DNA of 64,000 bases from Gibbula magus (Eukaryota; Mollusca; Gastropoda; Trochida; Trochidae): positions 52,364,931-52,428,930 of the forward strand of contig OW388296.1 of NCBI GenBank assembly GCA_936450465.1. The letters are read 5' to 3'. A program made the position numbers and the translations under genes. The notes under the pieces were generated by a model. That model saw only the letters and a list, made by a program, of their open reading frames with translations. It had not been told where the DNA came from and made no database searches. This document shows, piece by piece, positions 22,041-34,600 of the stretch (position 1 is the stretch's first letter; every line of letters begins with the position of its first letter).

Positions 22041-23199
22041 CCGGAGGGGAACCCCCGAAAAGACATTATCTACCGCCCTCCACCAGGCTAAATGGTGGAT
22101 GATGTCCCTCGGAAGTGAGAACACGTGACGGCATGTCTTCTCCCTCACATGAGTGTTGAGAAAGACTTGTAGAGGTCTGAGCCCCCTCAGGTAAAGTCTT
22201 GTGCCGAGGTCAGCAGACCCAATAGCCGTTGCCAGAGGCGCAGTGGTAACAGCTCACGGAGGGCTCTGATCAAAAGTTCCTCGCCCCGCCCCATCCGTTG
22301 CCTCGTGACCAGGGCCTTGTAGTGTTCAGGTGAACGCCTAAGAAGGTTAGGGACGGAGTCCATCCTGAGCTCCGTCAACACCTTGGCGTCGAATCTGGAC
22401 GTCAACAGCTTTTTCTTCTTGCGACCGACCGACCTGTTAATGCGTTCACACCGCTCGGCGACAAAGGAATGACGTCACAGGGGTAAGCCACCTAGCGGGG
22501 GTCAGGGGTCGGGGGAGGTAACTCTCTTTATTTGTCAGCGTTATATCTGGTCGAGTAATTAATTGAGAGGAACTCAATGGCTACGGCGAGTTATCAACTA
22601 GAGTATGTCAATAATACATTTTTAGGTCGTTTTGATTTGATGGACTCATCAATAGATAATTAGAGTGTCAAAATAAACTGTTTTTCTCAAAGTTTAGTTG
22701 TGTAAAGTGTCATGTACAAATTTCTCACTGTGTCTACACTCCTGTGACCAACCGACCTTGACGTGTGTTGTTTTAAGCTGTAGGCAGAACGAGTTGTAGG
22801 CAGATCGAGAGGATACCCAATGCCACACCGCTGTTCTGTTTGCTGTAAACTGTTGGAGTATTTTTGGTTATCAAGTTTCACTTTACAAGTGTCCTAAAAT
22901 CGTTATGTATTATATATATAACATATAACTGATATGAATATTGAAAGACGGTTGATTCATAGACGTTCGAAGACGTTCATAGACGTTCCTGTTAGACACC
23001 AAATGTCATACAATGTTAAAAGCACTAAAGGGCTAAAATATATATTTATAAAAGACTGGTATATACATTTTCTAAAAATATTATACTAAAATATCACTAG
23101 AGGCGGGAGTGAATAGTCTACGTTTAAACATGTTGGTAATGAGTGCAGCTACGGAATTAGATAGATCGTCGCACTGCATAATAAATGTACATTGGTCCG

Positions 23200-24950
23200 G
23201 AATTGACATTTCTTATATTAGGATGTTAAGAGGAGACACGATCAAAATAGGGGGTTCTCAGATCAGAATATAAATTACAATCTATTAGAAAGTGTGTCTC
23301 GTCCTCAATCTTAGAGGATATACAATATCTACATATACGTTGCTCTAAGGGAGTTTTGGGCTTCTTAAACCGGCTAAGTTCTACGTCGAAGGAGAGTGTG
23401 CCACATCTAAACTTTGCTAAGTAACTTCTATGAGCCCTGTCATTTACTGAAGATGTACCAAAATAAGTCTTAAAAAGACGATAAGTCCCAAAGTGATTTA
23501 AACCAATTTGCTTTATCTATATCAATAAGTTCACCTTTTAGAATAGTAAAATTAAAATTTAAAGACAATTGTAAATTTTGGAAAATTTTCCCAACAGTGC
23601 AATCCCAAGACTTCGTTATTGCTGAAGACCACCCGTGGATAATAGAAGTAAATCTGTTATCACTTGCACATGAAATTATTTTCCAAAAACGAGCTATTTC
23701 AATACGTTGTTTCGTTAAATTAGAGAGCCAACCCATCTCCCCTCTGACTGCTAAATTTGGAGTCTCATTACCCACTCCTAAGAAAAACCTACAAGCTCTA
23801 TTTTGGATAGCATTAATACAACTGGATTCTTTCGTGCCCCATATATCAGATCCATAAGATAAAATAGGTTGAACTAAATTGTCATACAATTTGTGAATAC
23901 GTCATAATTCATACCACCAACATCCTTAAATTTACTTATAATAACTCCTAACGCTCTACCAGCTGATTTAGCAATAGCTTTAGCTGTATACTGCAAATCT
24001 AAATGTTCCTGAAGCCAAATTCCCAAGTATTTATAGGAATTAGTTACCTCTATATTTTCATTGCCACAAGTAAAGATAAAAGATGAATGTACAGAGGAAA
24101 TGTTACGATAATGGACTATCTTGGTTTTTTGGCTGTAAATTTTAAAGGCGCCATTTCTTACACCACTCACTGACACAATCAAGCATACGTTGAAGTGATG
24201 CTTCGAATTCATTAGGGGCCATCAAAGCAACATCATCTGCATACAATAGGAGACTGATCATGGTGTTATCTACCTCTATCCCACAGTTGAGTGTATTAAC
24301 CTCATGAACTAAATCATAAATAAAAATAGAGAAAAGTGACAAAACGCAGCCCTGCTTAACTCCGCTATTTACCGCGAAACTATTGGTCATATTACCATAT
24401 ACGAAAACACGCGAGTGATTATTTTCATATAACGATTTGAACGCCGTAAAGAATTTTCCATTTACTCCCAATTTTATCAATTTGTACCAAAGACATTCTC
24501 GATTGACGCGATCGAACGCTTTCATTGCATCGATATAACACACGAAAGTAGGGAGATTTGTCGACTTCCGGTTTTTGATGATAGAGAATAGCGTATAAAT
24601 AATTTATGTTCGGATGTACTACGTTTACTTCGGAAACCATTCTGCTCTTCGTCGAGCAAATCATTACGTTCGAGCCACTCAGAAAAGCGCGTGTTGAATA
24701 TGTCCGCGTAGATTTTACATTTCAACCATTCACGCTCAGCTGCAGAGACAGTATCTAGTTGCTTTTCAAGATCAGCACACCAATACGGTTTATACTTTGA
24801 CTTACCTTTCACAGAAGTATTCTTAACATTAAAAACAACGCCAATTTTATCAAGTTCATCATATAAACAATTCAAGAAATCATTATAGGCAACATTGACA
24901 TAATGTTGTGTACTCAAGCTTAACTCAATTTTACAAATAGTTTCATTCAA
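23200..24950 (-). pseudogene. LINE RT and C-terminal domain, decayed
   Basis: From the right, the minus strand has a linker, an RT segment (NGFRSKRSTSEHKL; IDAMKAFDRVNRECLW; SGVKQGCVLS; the active site LLLYADDVALMA), the region SYKYLGIWLQ, and PILSYGSDIWGTKESS. It ends with RFKKPKTPLEQRICRYC and EDETHFLIDC, a Cys/His knuckle common at the ends of invertebrate LINE ORF2s. An internal deletion before the RT fingers and at least three frameshifts show it is dead. The endonuclease domain is absent, consistent with 5' truncation. Confidence 0.8.
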
Positions 24951-26700
24951 ACGCGTGACACACTTGTTGCTAACAAGAAAATTACATCGAGTTCAACATG
25001 GTCCGGTGATTTCGTAGGTCAGACCAGTTCGCAGGACCCGTGAATTCGTAGGAGCACAACAATAAAAGATCATGAAGTGATGTTTGAACTTTGAATATTT
25101 GTTGGAGATTTATTTCTTACTTGTAACATGTTTGGAGACCATGTCATGTTCATGTCATATCATATTCTGTTAATCTGTGAAGCCTTTTCCGAATGCAGGA
25201 ATAAGTTTTTTAAATGCGTTAATGTTAACCAACAAACGATGTACAATCTTATAATTGCAAAAAATGCGGATGCAATTCAAAATGTTGCAATATTTATAAA
25301 ACGTTTGATGTACCTTATGAAATCTCATGTTAAATCGTCTTCAAAGTCACGTGACCAAATTGTTCTAATATAATTTCAACTGTACTATGTGCCACTGAGC
25401 CTTACATGCTGAATAAACATGTCTATATGTCTGTCTGTCTAGCGAACTAAAGTATCTTTGGATAAGAGTAATGACGCGACAAGATGGCGGATTCAATTAC
25501 TCAATGTATCTTCGTGAGTTTAGTTTCAAAGGCCATTGCAAATTGTGTATCAGTACTTGTTGAAATTTTATACAAATAATTAACTGCGGTATTTAACTCT
25601 TCTTTACATTTATTTGATACACTTATTTTGATTAAAACCCTGAAATAAAATCGATATTTCTTTTTCTTTTGGACATCAACAGACATTTTTTTAATAAACG
25701 CCCCCATTTTACGATTTTTTAAACGCCCAGGGCTTCTATTACGGCGAATACGGGTATGCGTTATCTGATGATAGATTTATTTTTCAAATATAACTGTTGA
25801 TATTATGTACATTTATGGTATGTTATGTTCATACAAGCCCATATTTTAATAAATATTAAATAGTAACGACCAAATATAACAATGATGCACAAAATAAATA
25901 ATTCCACCATTAAGTGTAACACATTACATCACACATTACTTGTAAAGTAGATTATTTGTTTGATGTTGTCAATTGCTTTGATTAATAAATACTCTGTCGG
26001 TTACAGTTATAACTTTGATATAAACTTGAATTTTAGAATTTTACAATATCAATCAAGGATAAACATGTTTGATAACTTACTTGTAATTTCTTCCTGATTA
26101 GATTGTTGGTACTGGTCTATGTCCAGTCGTCACAAGAACTTGTTCACTGTTGTCCTGATTCTGAACTTATGTCCTCTGTACACTAAATTCTGGCTACCAC
26201 GTTTATTTGGAATGAAGCTAACGTCTACCTGAACGTTTGCCATCTTGTGATGGAAACTGAAACTGGCATGGCCCACTTGAATAAGCCAATTAGGGTCGTT
26301 AATTAGGCATCGTTAATTATAATCCGATATTCGTTTGGTTCATGCACATAAAGCAGAGTTTCCTACTTTTGAAGGGAAAATTAAGGTCTGCCTTATGTTA
26401 GTTTGACCAGTAGTGTTAAGCCGATGTAAATTAAGTTTGGTCGGAGGGTTCTCATTTTTTAGAGGGATTAAGGGATTAGGGCTGGGGGATTATAGTCTGT
26501 CGCTGAAATATGTTCACCTAATTGAGTGAACTGTGTTTAATGACTGCATTGGATATTTGAGTGAACTGTGTTTCATATAGTAATGAATTTGATTAAAACC
26601 CACCGTTTGGTCAGTCTGTTAATCCGGATTATCTGGATTCTCTGCTTGGGTGATCAGCTCATTAGGCGTAAGGTCTACCTTGTCTACCTTGCTTACACAC
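24951..26700. other. AT-rich noncoding stretch
   Basis: No gene is seen. Short ORFs at 25128-25373 and 25501-25707 have no recognisable domain. The stretch 25690-25765 (aaacgcccagggcttctattacggcgaatacggg) looks like the terminus of a DNA transposon, but no partner end was found. Confidence 0.4.
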
Positions 26701-26704
26701 TGGT

Positions 26705-27892
26705 ACAAGCTTGAAGTTAACATCTCAAAAAAACCAAGGTAGTTGTATTTGGAGGGGGCCTATCAATAAGTACAAAAACTGATTTGTCTTGGGTGATCAG
26801 GAAATATTTCCAAGACTCTTATACTTACCTTGGCATTTCCGTTCATAGAAACCGCAAATTTTATTCTGCTATTAAACTGTTGACACATAATGCATCAAAA
26901 GAAATGTTTTGTCTCCTGCGTAGAGCTAGGGATAATCATTTACCTTTAGATACTCTCTTTAAAGCATTTAATGTCATGATTACTCCTATTTTATTGTACG
27001 GCTGTGAAATATGGGGCTATGAAAATACGGAAATTATTGAAAAACTTCATCTTAAATTTCTAAAGCTGTGTACTGGTTTAAGAAATTCAACAGCCAATTT
27101 CTTTGTATATGGCGAGCTAGGAAGAGAACCAATGAGTATAAAAATAGCGAAGAGAACTATTATGTTTTGGCTTAATACACTTACTACTAATAAAATGAAA
27201 ATATCTAAGACAGCTAGACAGCTCTAGAATATTTAATTTATGAAAAACTGAATAATGGTAATGATAATGTTTGGCTTAAGAACGTAGAGTGATGTATTCA
27301 GAAACCCTTATAATTACTCCCCGAAATGGGTCTCCTCACAAGTAGAAATGACACTAAGGGATCATTTCTATCAATTCTGGCGAAGCTCTGTTCTCAACAG
27401 CTCTAAAGGAATATATTATATTTGGCTTAAGGAAGTACCTTCCTTTGAAAACTATCTTCTACTTCAGAAATCATATTATATCCCACTTTTAAAATTGAGA
27501 ACAAGTAACCACAATTTCCCAGTAGAAAGCGGCAGATGGCGTGGTCTACCCCTGAGGATAGAACATGCTCTCTGTGTGATTCTCCAGCTGTTGCAGATGA
27601 AATACATTATTTATTTAGATGTTAATCACTTGAAACAGAAAGGCGTATTTATATCAATGAATGTTTTCTTAAATGGCCGAATATTTACAAATATAAAAGA
27701 TTAATATGTACCACAAAAGTGACAGAATTGAAAAATCTATCGAAATACCTACGAATCGTTTCCGAAAAGTTAAAATGAAGATGTTGTTATCACCATTCTT
27801 GTCTGTTTATATAATATGTATATATGTTTTATTCTATTGCACCGTAGTGGGTGGTTTTTGAGAAATAAAACGTTGATTGATTGATTGATTGG
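26705..27892 (+). pseudogene. LINE 3' fragment with (TTGA)n tail
   Basis: The frame gives KTKVVVFGGG, YTYLGISVHRNRKF, ITPILLYGCEIWGYENTEII and GELGREPMSIKIAKRT, then after shifts PEDRTCSLCDSPAVADEIHYL with the C-terminal Cys/His knuckle. The 3' end is 'aaataaaacgttgattgattgattg', a microsatellite tail typical of CR1/L2-like LINEs. It is 5'-truncated. Confidence 0.75.
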
Positions 27893-28490
27893 AAAACGAG
27901 AGAAAACAAGAGAACGCATTCATGTTGGAAGAAAGTCTCCTAATCTAGGTGTACGTGGAGATATGGGTTGGACTTCCACCTTCATTAAAACAAAAAATAG
28001 AAATTATACGTCTGTGGCGTGTAATTAGTAAAAGTGACAACGATCGAATCGTCCATAAAATCAACACATGGTCTCAAAAGTATCGTAAATCATGGGCCAG
28101 CAGATTCAACTCTACAATCTTATCTTGACAGTTACCTGTTCCTGACATAATGAATATCATCATAACTGACATGGAATTTGTTAAACACTGGTTGTTCCTA
28201 TTAGATCAACGTGATTGGCTGGATGAGTTGTGGAATGGTAAATGACCTATACATGGTAATAAGCTTCGAACATATCGGTTATATAAATATTCATTCAACA
28301 CTGAAGCCTATTTAAAAACAGCTGTTAATCGAAGCGCCTTCGCCAAATTGAGATGTGGAACTCTACCGCTAGCAGTAGAAACTGGAAGATTCTCGCGCCC
28401 TGTAGTAACTCTGTCAAACAGGACTTGTACCTTATGTGATACAAAGGTGGTTGAGGACGAATTGCATTTTTTTAACTAGTTGTAGCTTTT
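27893..28490 (+). pseudogene. Second LINE 3' fragment, abutting the first
   Basis: It begins directly after the (TTGA)n tail with HVGRKSPNLGVRGDMGWTS, continues KLRCGTLPLAVETGRFSRP and NRTCTLCDTKVVEDELHFF, and has many stops. The order shows that it is a separate LINE copy. Confidence 0.65.
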
Positions 28491-28796
28491 ACAGTGACTT
28501 AAGGCATAACCTATGAACCTATGCCGCATCCCTCCAACCATTCTTCCTTCATCAGCCACCCGTAAACCAGCTCTGCTTCCTTATATAATTATGAACACTC
28601 AAATTGTGTAACTCCTTAGCCGCCCTTGTAAATAAAATGTATATATATACGCCGAATGAATTGTATCCACATTGTGGGGTATTCATGTACTTGCTAAATA
28701 TTATCATAGATTTTATATTGTTGTATCGTAATGTCTATTTTCACGTACTTACGTGTATGGTATGTATTGAAATGTATGTATGTATTTGTTATATTT

Positions 28797-29085
28797 ATCC
28801 CCCGCCACAACGAAGTTGGCGGGGGATATAGAAATGAGCTCCGTCCGTCTGTCCGTCTGTCCGTCTGTCCGTCTGTCCGTCTGTGCGTCCGGGCTTTTCC
28901 ATTCCGGCCTCAAACTTCAAAACAATTCAATATATTTTGCTGAAACTTTGTACAGGTATCAACACAGTAGTCTAGATGTGCCTTTTGCTATATAGAAAGT
29001 AAATGCATTATATATTCAAAATGCATAAATATATTCAAAATTCCTACATGGCGGGGGATATGGCCGACTCTGTCTGCTTGTTGTA
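28797..29085. repeat. Hairpin plus (GTCC/GTCT)n repeat element
   Basis: The sequence CCCCGCCACAACGAAGTTGGCGGGG forms a hairpin at the start, followed by about ten GTCC/GTCT units. A second GGCGGGGGATAT motif lies at about 29048. It looks like a dispersed noncoding repeat; ORFs across it are artefacts. Confidence 0.6.
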
Positions 29086-30021
29086 TTTGAATGTAGTGTT
29101 TTCGTTTGTGTAGGTGTGTGTGGGTGTTTATGTGTGTGTGTATGTATGTGTGTATGTATGTGTGTGTTTGTTAAAGGTGGCAACCGGGGACAGTTGTATC
29201 TATACACAACCTTCAACCGGGGACACACACTCAACCGGGGACGTCCCGGGTTAACAGAACTTTGCCATATGCTTTTTTTTCGCCCTTTTAAACCTAGGAA
29301 ATGTATTTTTGGCCCGGACAGTACTTTGTCCCGTTTGCCTGTAAAATTTCATAAACACTTACACACATCATAAGGGAATAGAATTTGTTGGTATTTCGCG
29401 CCGATACACAAGTGTCCCCGATTACACGGAAAATGCAAGGTTAGCAGTGTGAAGCCAGCAACATGAGGGAAGGCTGACTTCTGTAGCGCCAAGGAATTTT
29501 TAAGTGGTTAATATTTTCAAAGTGCAGTAATAAATAATTTTCTATTATATCATTCAATATTCAATAAACTTTAATATTCGTATTGAATCAAGCTGCCATC
29601 GTAGACTGAAGTTATGTTAACTGACATTTAGCATCTTCCGCACGCATCGGGCGAGATATGCATTTACAAGAAATTCATATTCATTAAATAAAACCTTTAT
29701 GCAATAGTAGGATTATGAGTAAATAAGCATAATCTTATATATTAACGCTCATATTTAGCTCTTTCAATCTTTCATTTTTCGCAAATCAATGGCAAACGCT
29801 TACTACGCAATGCTGTAATTTGATACAAAAGGAACATTACATTTAAGGAACATTGATAAAGATGTTGTTTTGTATTTGTATTACTTTAAAATGAAGTAAA
29901 GATTAAAATGAATTTACAAAAGTATCGAGGGAATACCTTTATTCCTGCATTGTACTTTAATTGACTGAATTTCCGATATTTCGAACTTGACATATTAATG
30001 CCTTAATTAATGAACACATTA

Positions 30022-30564
30022 AACATTAAATTCTTGTAGTTCCCTAAACGGTGATCTGTATCGTGTCAATTTATCTGAAAGTAAATCTTGCATTTGTGGT
30101 GCTTTAGTTGAAGATGTTTATCATTTCTTCTTGAGATGTCCAAGACATGCTGATCTTCGTTTAGAATTAAAGCAAAGATTTTATAATTTAAAGGCAGAAT
30201 TTGATATTAATACAATCCTGTATGGAAACCCAAATCTTCCACAAACAGTCAATGAAAACATATTTCACCATGTTCATAAATTCATTGGAAGGAGTCAACG
30301 GTTCAAATAATACATTAATACTAATGTACGTATTTACCATATTCAAAGTGCATTTTGTCATAAGAATAACATTTCCAATTGTGTCTTGCCTTAATAATGT
30401 ATATTACATGTTTACCCACTTCGTCACTTGTAGATTTCTTACTTTCTTGTTATGTATTCTAGCCTTGTAAAATAGTTGTTGATTACCTGGAGAGGGCTTC
30501 TATAAGTTTCACAACTTGTGCCCAATTCATTTCTTAAATGAATAAAATATGTTTTCAATCAATC
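30022..30564 (+). mobile_element. LINE 3' fragment inserted in copy A
   Basis: Flanked by the perfect 13-bp target duplication AATGAACACATTA (30009-30021 and 30565-30577). The empty site is present in copy B near 46770. It encodes the C-terminal knuckle of an ORF2 (SLNGDLYRVNLSESKSCICG, EDVYHFFLRCPRH, then HKFIGRSQRFK and a stop) and ends in a (CAAT)n tail. The reading frame is intact over about 90 codons, so it is fairly recent. Confidence 0.88.
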
Positions 30565-31079
30565 AATGAACACATTATCTCTATATATTGTGAACTGTCT
30601 TTATGTTCATAGGGTACACTCTATTATTATCTATTGCTACTTACTAGATAGTGTTACTAATAAAGTCAGTTATGAAGCATGACTAACATATTTTGTCTCT
30701 TTGTGGATACTCGCAGTGATAATCTAAATCTGAATTATTACAGCGCATTTTCAGTATTTGCACTTATTGATGTTGCTTAATCGTGTGAACATATTTAAAA
30801 GCCATACTTATATCACACAATATATCTTATTTATTTTATTTATACCAATCATTAACTAACTACACCTATATTCTATCGGTTGATTTATTTAAGAAAGGTT
30901 TAGGATGGCAACTTAAAGGGACACTCCGTATGTTATTGTAGTAACATAGGTCAAAAGTTAGCAAGGGTGTTATTTCATCGAGAAGTAATGACTGTTGTCG
31001 AAAATTACCCTTTTAGTGCAAATCTGTTCAGTATATTTACATTATTAAGATGTGACTTAACTATCGATTATTGGACCGA

Positions 31080-31245
31080 GGCGAAATGGGTGTGCGGTAA
31101 GCTGTTGGTACGGTCAATGCTGGCGATAGTTGCCTTACTCTGAGGGCGTGGGTTCGAATCCCGCATGAGACTCGGCCCGAAAAAGAACGAGAATGTGTAC
31201 TATTGAAGGTAGTTTTATCCCAAATATAACCATGTTATATTTATA
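31080..31245 (+). repeat. tRNA-Leu-like SINE module
   Basis: A B-box-like GGTTCGAATCC preceded by a long variable-arm-like 'ctctgagggcgtg' resembles the 3' half of a tRNA-Leu. It is followed by a conserved body (cggcccgaaaaag...attgaaggtag...ccaaatataaccatgttata). Related copies lie at 42645-42828, 47285-47450 and 50220-50440. The acceptor stem does not pair, so it is not a functional tRNA gene. Confidence 0.6.
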
Positions 31246-31861
31246 TGAAGCATATAGAGGGACAAATATTGGTTGGTACTGTTAAATGAACATATAACTG
31301 GTATGCTTGTAATTAGGGCGCATGAATTCGGCTTCTCATCGTGTATTAAACCGCTACTCGAGTTTCATTGAAAGCAAGTTATTGTCAAATATTAGGCGTC
31401 GAGTGAGATGATTTGGAGGATAATCAGGGCATTTGATATTTTATGATATATTGATATGTATCACATCTAAATAACATTTTAAGAAAAACACGTCGTTTCC
31501 CTTTAATGAATAACAATATAAGCATATTAAGTACATTTACAGACATTTCTCAGAAAGTCCACCTAGTCTTTATCTCGTTCTCTGACAGTTGGTAACACGT
31601 TTAGATGGGATAATATTGCCCGTTCATAATAGGCCCTTTACACCAAACTCGTTCTCACCGGCACCATGTTCTTGATTTTTTAGAACGGGCTCGAACTGTC
31701 CGAGAGCGGAATGGACGTAATTGCAACTGTTTGCGAACTTTATGAACTGGCTCGGACGTACTAAAAACGAAAGCGTGCGTTTGAATGTTGGACATGTCCA
31801 ACGTTCTCCCTATTCTGAAATTGGACGGAGTACTAACGTACTAAAAACGGGATTGTCATAG

Positions 31862-31930
31862 GCCTACTTCGAACGGAACCGCCGTACTTCGAACGGAATT
31901 ACCGTACTTCGAACGGGATTACCGTACTTC
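31862..31930. repeat. 21-bp tandem repeat (CGTACTTCGAACGGaATTAC)
   Basis: Three to four units in copy A, and about two in copy B near 48060-48107. Directly downstream, TTAAGCCCCTGTCACACTTC looks like a Harbinger terminus with its TTA site. Confidence 0.7.
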
Positions 31931-32352
31931 GATCTTAAGCCCCTGTCACACTTCTGCGTATCATCATTTCTTCTGAGTTGCGTTTTGATACTTCTTTCAT
32001 ACGCGGCCGTACGCAATATACGCCGCTCATTGGCATCCTATACGTTTAGGTGAAATGTTGTGTAGAGACTCTTTGGTCAAAGGTGATTCTTAATTGTAGG
32101 ATTGGTGACCCTGTGACTCCAAATGTGGGTCACAGGGGTCATGATCTAAAAACTTTTTTTGTTTGTTAACAATGTATTACTTGCGATAACTTAGAGATTC
32201 AACCATAGATAATAAATAAATGAAATCCTGATGAGCTACAGAGCCCATGCCTCTATTTTTTTTATTATTACATTCATGTGTTTGTCAAATGTTTCTGTTC
32301 CTTTTTCCTATTCTTTTATAGATAAGATAATAAGAATGATCCTTTCTTTCAG

Positions 32353-33612
32353 ATTGTCTCTGACCAACCTAAAGATAAGAGGGATGAATGCACAACTTGC
32401 ACAGAGGGGCATCCAGACAACAAGTGTGTTTCAGGAAATATTCACCTTGCCCAACCAAGCGATTTTACTTCCGAAAACATGTCCCTGATTTTCAATGACT
32501 ACTGTGCCAATGTAGATCAAGCACCTTTTAAAACCCTGAATAAGTGTGAGCAGGCTGACGTATCTGTCTGCACTATCAGTACACAAACAGAGGAACATGA
32601 AGAAGTTAAATTTGCTACAACAGCTACCCAAACTGAAATTGCTGACAGTCCAGTCCCTACCAAGTCTTTTCGAGATATTGGTATTCAGGTGGAGAGACCA
32701 GATATCACATACGAAGATGTAATTCAAAGTGATGAAAAGTGTATGTTTTACACAGGGATTCCAAAAGTTAAGATATTTGATTTACTGTTTGATGAGATGG
32801 ATGATGCCGCGGAACACACAAATCGCAAAGGGAATGGAATCAATACTGGACGACCAAGGAGTCTTCGGCTGGTAGATGAGTTTGTTCTAGTCATGATGCG
32901 ATTGAGACTCGGACTACTTCTTGAGGACTTGTCATATCACTTCAAGATTTCAGTGTCCACCTGCAGTTCAATAACAAACCATTGGATATGTTACCTCTCA
33001 CATAAACTGACTTTTTTAATACATTGGCCGTCAAAGTCTGCCATAATTGACTCAATGCCGCAGAAATTCAAAAGAGTACACCCAGACTGTCGGGTAGTAA
33101 TTGACTGCACTGAAGTTTTTACAGAGACCCCACAATCTAACATAAATAAATCTCTTCTATATTCACATTACAAATCTCACATGACTTATAAGGCACTAAT
33201 AGGCATAAGTCCTGCAGGAGTTGTTACTTTTACTTCAGACTTGTGGACAGGGTCAATAAGTGACAAACAGTTGACAGAGAAATGTCATATTCTAGATTTG
33301 TGTGAACCAGGTGATGCCATAATGGCTGACAAAGGATTCCTCATCACTGACTTAACAGCACCAAGATGTATTAAGCTTATAATACCCCCATTAAAAAGGA
33401 ACAGACAATTAGACAGGAGACAAGTGGAAGTTACAAGAAGAATTGCTAACTTAAGGATTGATGTGGAACGAGCAATTTCTAGAGTTAAAAAATTCAGAAT
33501 TCTTCAGGGGGTGATGCCAATAACAATTGCTCACCTTGCAACTCATGTGTGGAAAATATGTGTTTCTTTGACAAATCTTCAACCACCACTTACATTTGAT
33601 GAAGATGATTAA
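32353..33612 (+). CDS. ISL2EU/Harbinger-like transposase with HTH and DDE nuclease, intact exon
   Basis: The exon begins after the acceptor CTTTCTTTCAG; an internal ATG is at 32479. Counted from that ATG (377 residues), an HTH_Tnp_4-type helix-turn-helix spans about 130-170 (LVDEFVLVMMRLRLGLLLED). The DDE nuclease follows, with VVIDCTEVFTE (D209), WTGSISDKQLTE (D262), MADKGFLI, and RIDVERAISRVK (E330). All three catalytic acids are present and the frame is open to the stop. The preceding 42 codons contain C-x2-C (CTTC), perhaps the end of a THAP-like domain whose first exon has been lost. The 5' truncation makes full activity unlikely. Confidence 0.85.
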   Translation: MVSDQPKDKRDECTTCTEGHPDNKCVSGNIHLAQPSDFTSENMSLIFNDYCANVDQAPFKTLNKCEQADVSVCTISTQTEEHEEVKFATTATQTEIADSPVPTKSFRDIGIQVERPDITYEDVIQSDEKCMFYTGIPKVKIFDLLFDEMDDAAEHTNRKGNGINTGRPRSLRLVDEFVLVMMRLRLGLLLEDLSYHFKISVSTCSSITNHWICYLSHKLTFLIHWPSKSAIIDSMPQKFKRVHPDCRVVIDCTEVFTETPQSNINKSLLYSHYKSHMTYKALIGISPAGVVTFTSDLWTGSISDKQLTEKCHILDLCEPGDAIMADKGFLITDLTAPRCIKLIIPPLKRNRQLDRRQVEVTRRIANLRIDVERAISRVKKFRILQGVMPITIAHLATHVWKICVSLTNLQPPLTFDEDD

Positions 33613-33869
33613 ACACTAACAGAGATAAGAACATTCAGTGTTTTCATAATGAAAAGGACCAATAAACAAATAAAACCAATAGACTCCAGATTTACAGATA
33701 CATTTATTGTATTTTATTGATTGATGTAATGTCCAACAAAATACACTAGAAAAGTGAACCATGTCATTATAATCGTACATGTATCTTGGTTAAAATAATA
33801 CAAATACTTTGCTGTAGATAAGGCTTATAGCAAAGTGTTACATGTACAAATTGATTGTCCATAATATTG

Positions 33870-34600
33870 TACATGTATTCAAGTGAACGCCTTCTGTCGG
33901 GCTGTTAAATATTGGTTGAAACTAATTGAAATGCCTGATAGTAGAATACCTAAGAAATCATATGATATGTTGGTAAATTTAGACAACTATGGATACTCAA
34001 ACTACGTATCATCAATGCGAATGTTGTTATTTAACCATGGATTTGGTTTAGCCAATCAGTTGGCAATAAGTTGTTTTTCTTAAAAGATTTAAGGATGTTG
34101 CTATAAATATGTTTTTATCAGTCATGGACTAGTGTACTACATAATAGTACAAGATATAGATTGTATAAAAAGTGTAAAAGGCTTTTGTCTCCAGAAAAAT
34201 ATTTAACTGCAATAACCGTGAGAAAATATAGAAATGTATATATAAGATTAAGAGCCGGATTACTAAGACTAAAAGCAAATGAAGGCAGATGGTCCAATAT
34301 TGATTACTGTTGAAGAATATGTCCACTTTGTAATTTAGACATAGAAAATGAATATCATTTTTTACTTGTATGTGAAAAATATAGTGATCTTAGAAAACAA
34401 TATTTTCCATCCTATTTTTGTACTAACCCAAATATGTTTAAATTTAAATGCCTTATAATGACAGACAAATATGCTATGATGTTTAATATTTGTCAATATG
34501 TGTATCACAGCCTCCTAAAAAGGTTATAACTTTTGTATTATTATTTGTACATGTACATGGGCCTATGGCCTAAACACATGAATAAACATACTTGACTTAA
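33870..34600 (+). pseudogene. LINE 3' fragment within the ISL2EU-like element
   Basis: The frame reads NAFCRAVKYWLKLIEMPDSR, RMLLFNHGFG, then after shifts RAGLLRLKANEGRWSNIDYC and RICPLCNLDIENEYHFLLVC. This is the C-terminal domain of an invertebrate LINE ORF2. The 3' part has the 'acatgtacatgggcctatggcc...aataaacatacttgac' tail. It has many stops. Confidence 0.7.

Larger units (their letters stand above)
19715..22598 (-). mobile_element. DIRS-type retrotransposon, internally deleted
   Basis: Inverted terminal repeats of about 93 bp (19715-19807 and 22506-22598, sharing GTTGATAACTC.CCGTAGCC and the complement of GGGTCGGGGGAGG) enclose RNase H and tyrosine recombinase remains on the minus strand. 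A second copy of the terminal motif at 19870-19905 may belong to the internal complementary region of DIRS elements. RT is missing, and all reading frames carry stops and shifts. Confidence 0.8.

Noticed and set aside
31080..31245. Functional tRNA-Leu gene
   Set aside because: The 3' half looks like a tRNA, but no acceptor stem pairs and the sequence continues into a conserved SINE-like body.
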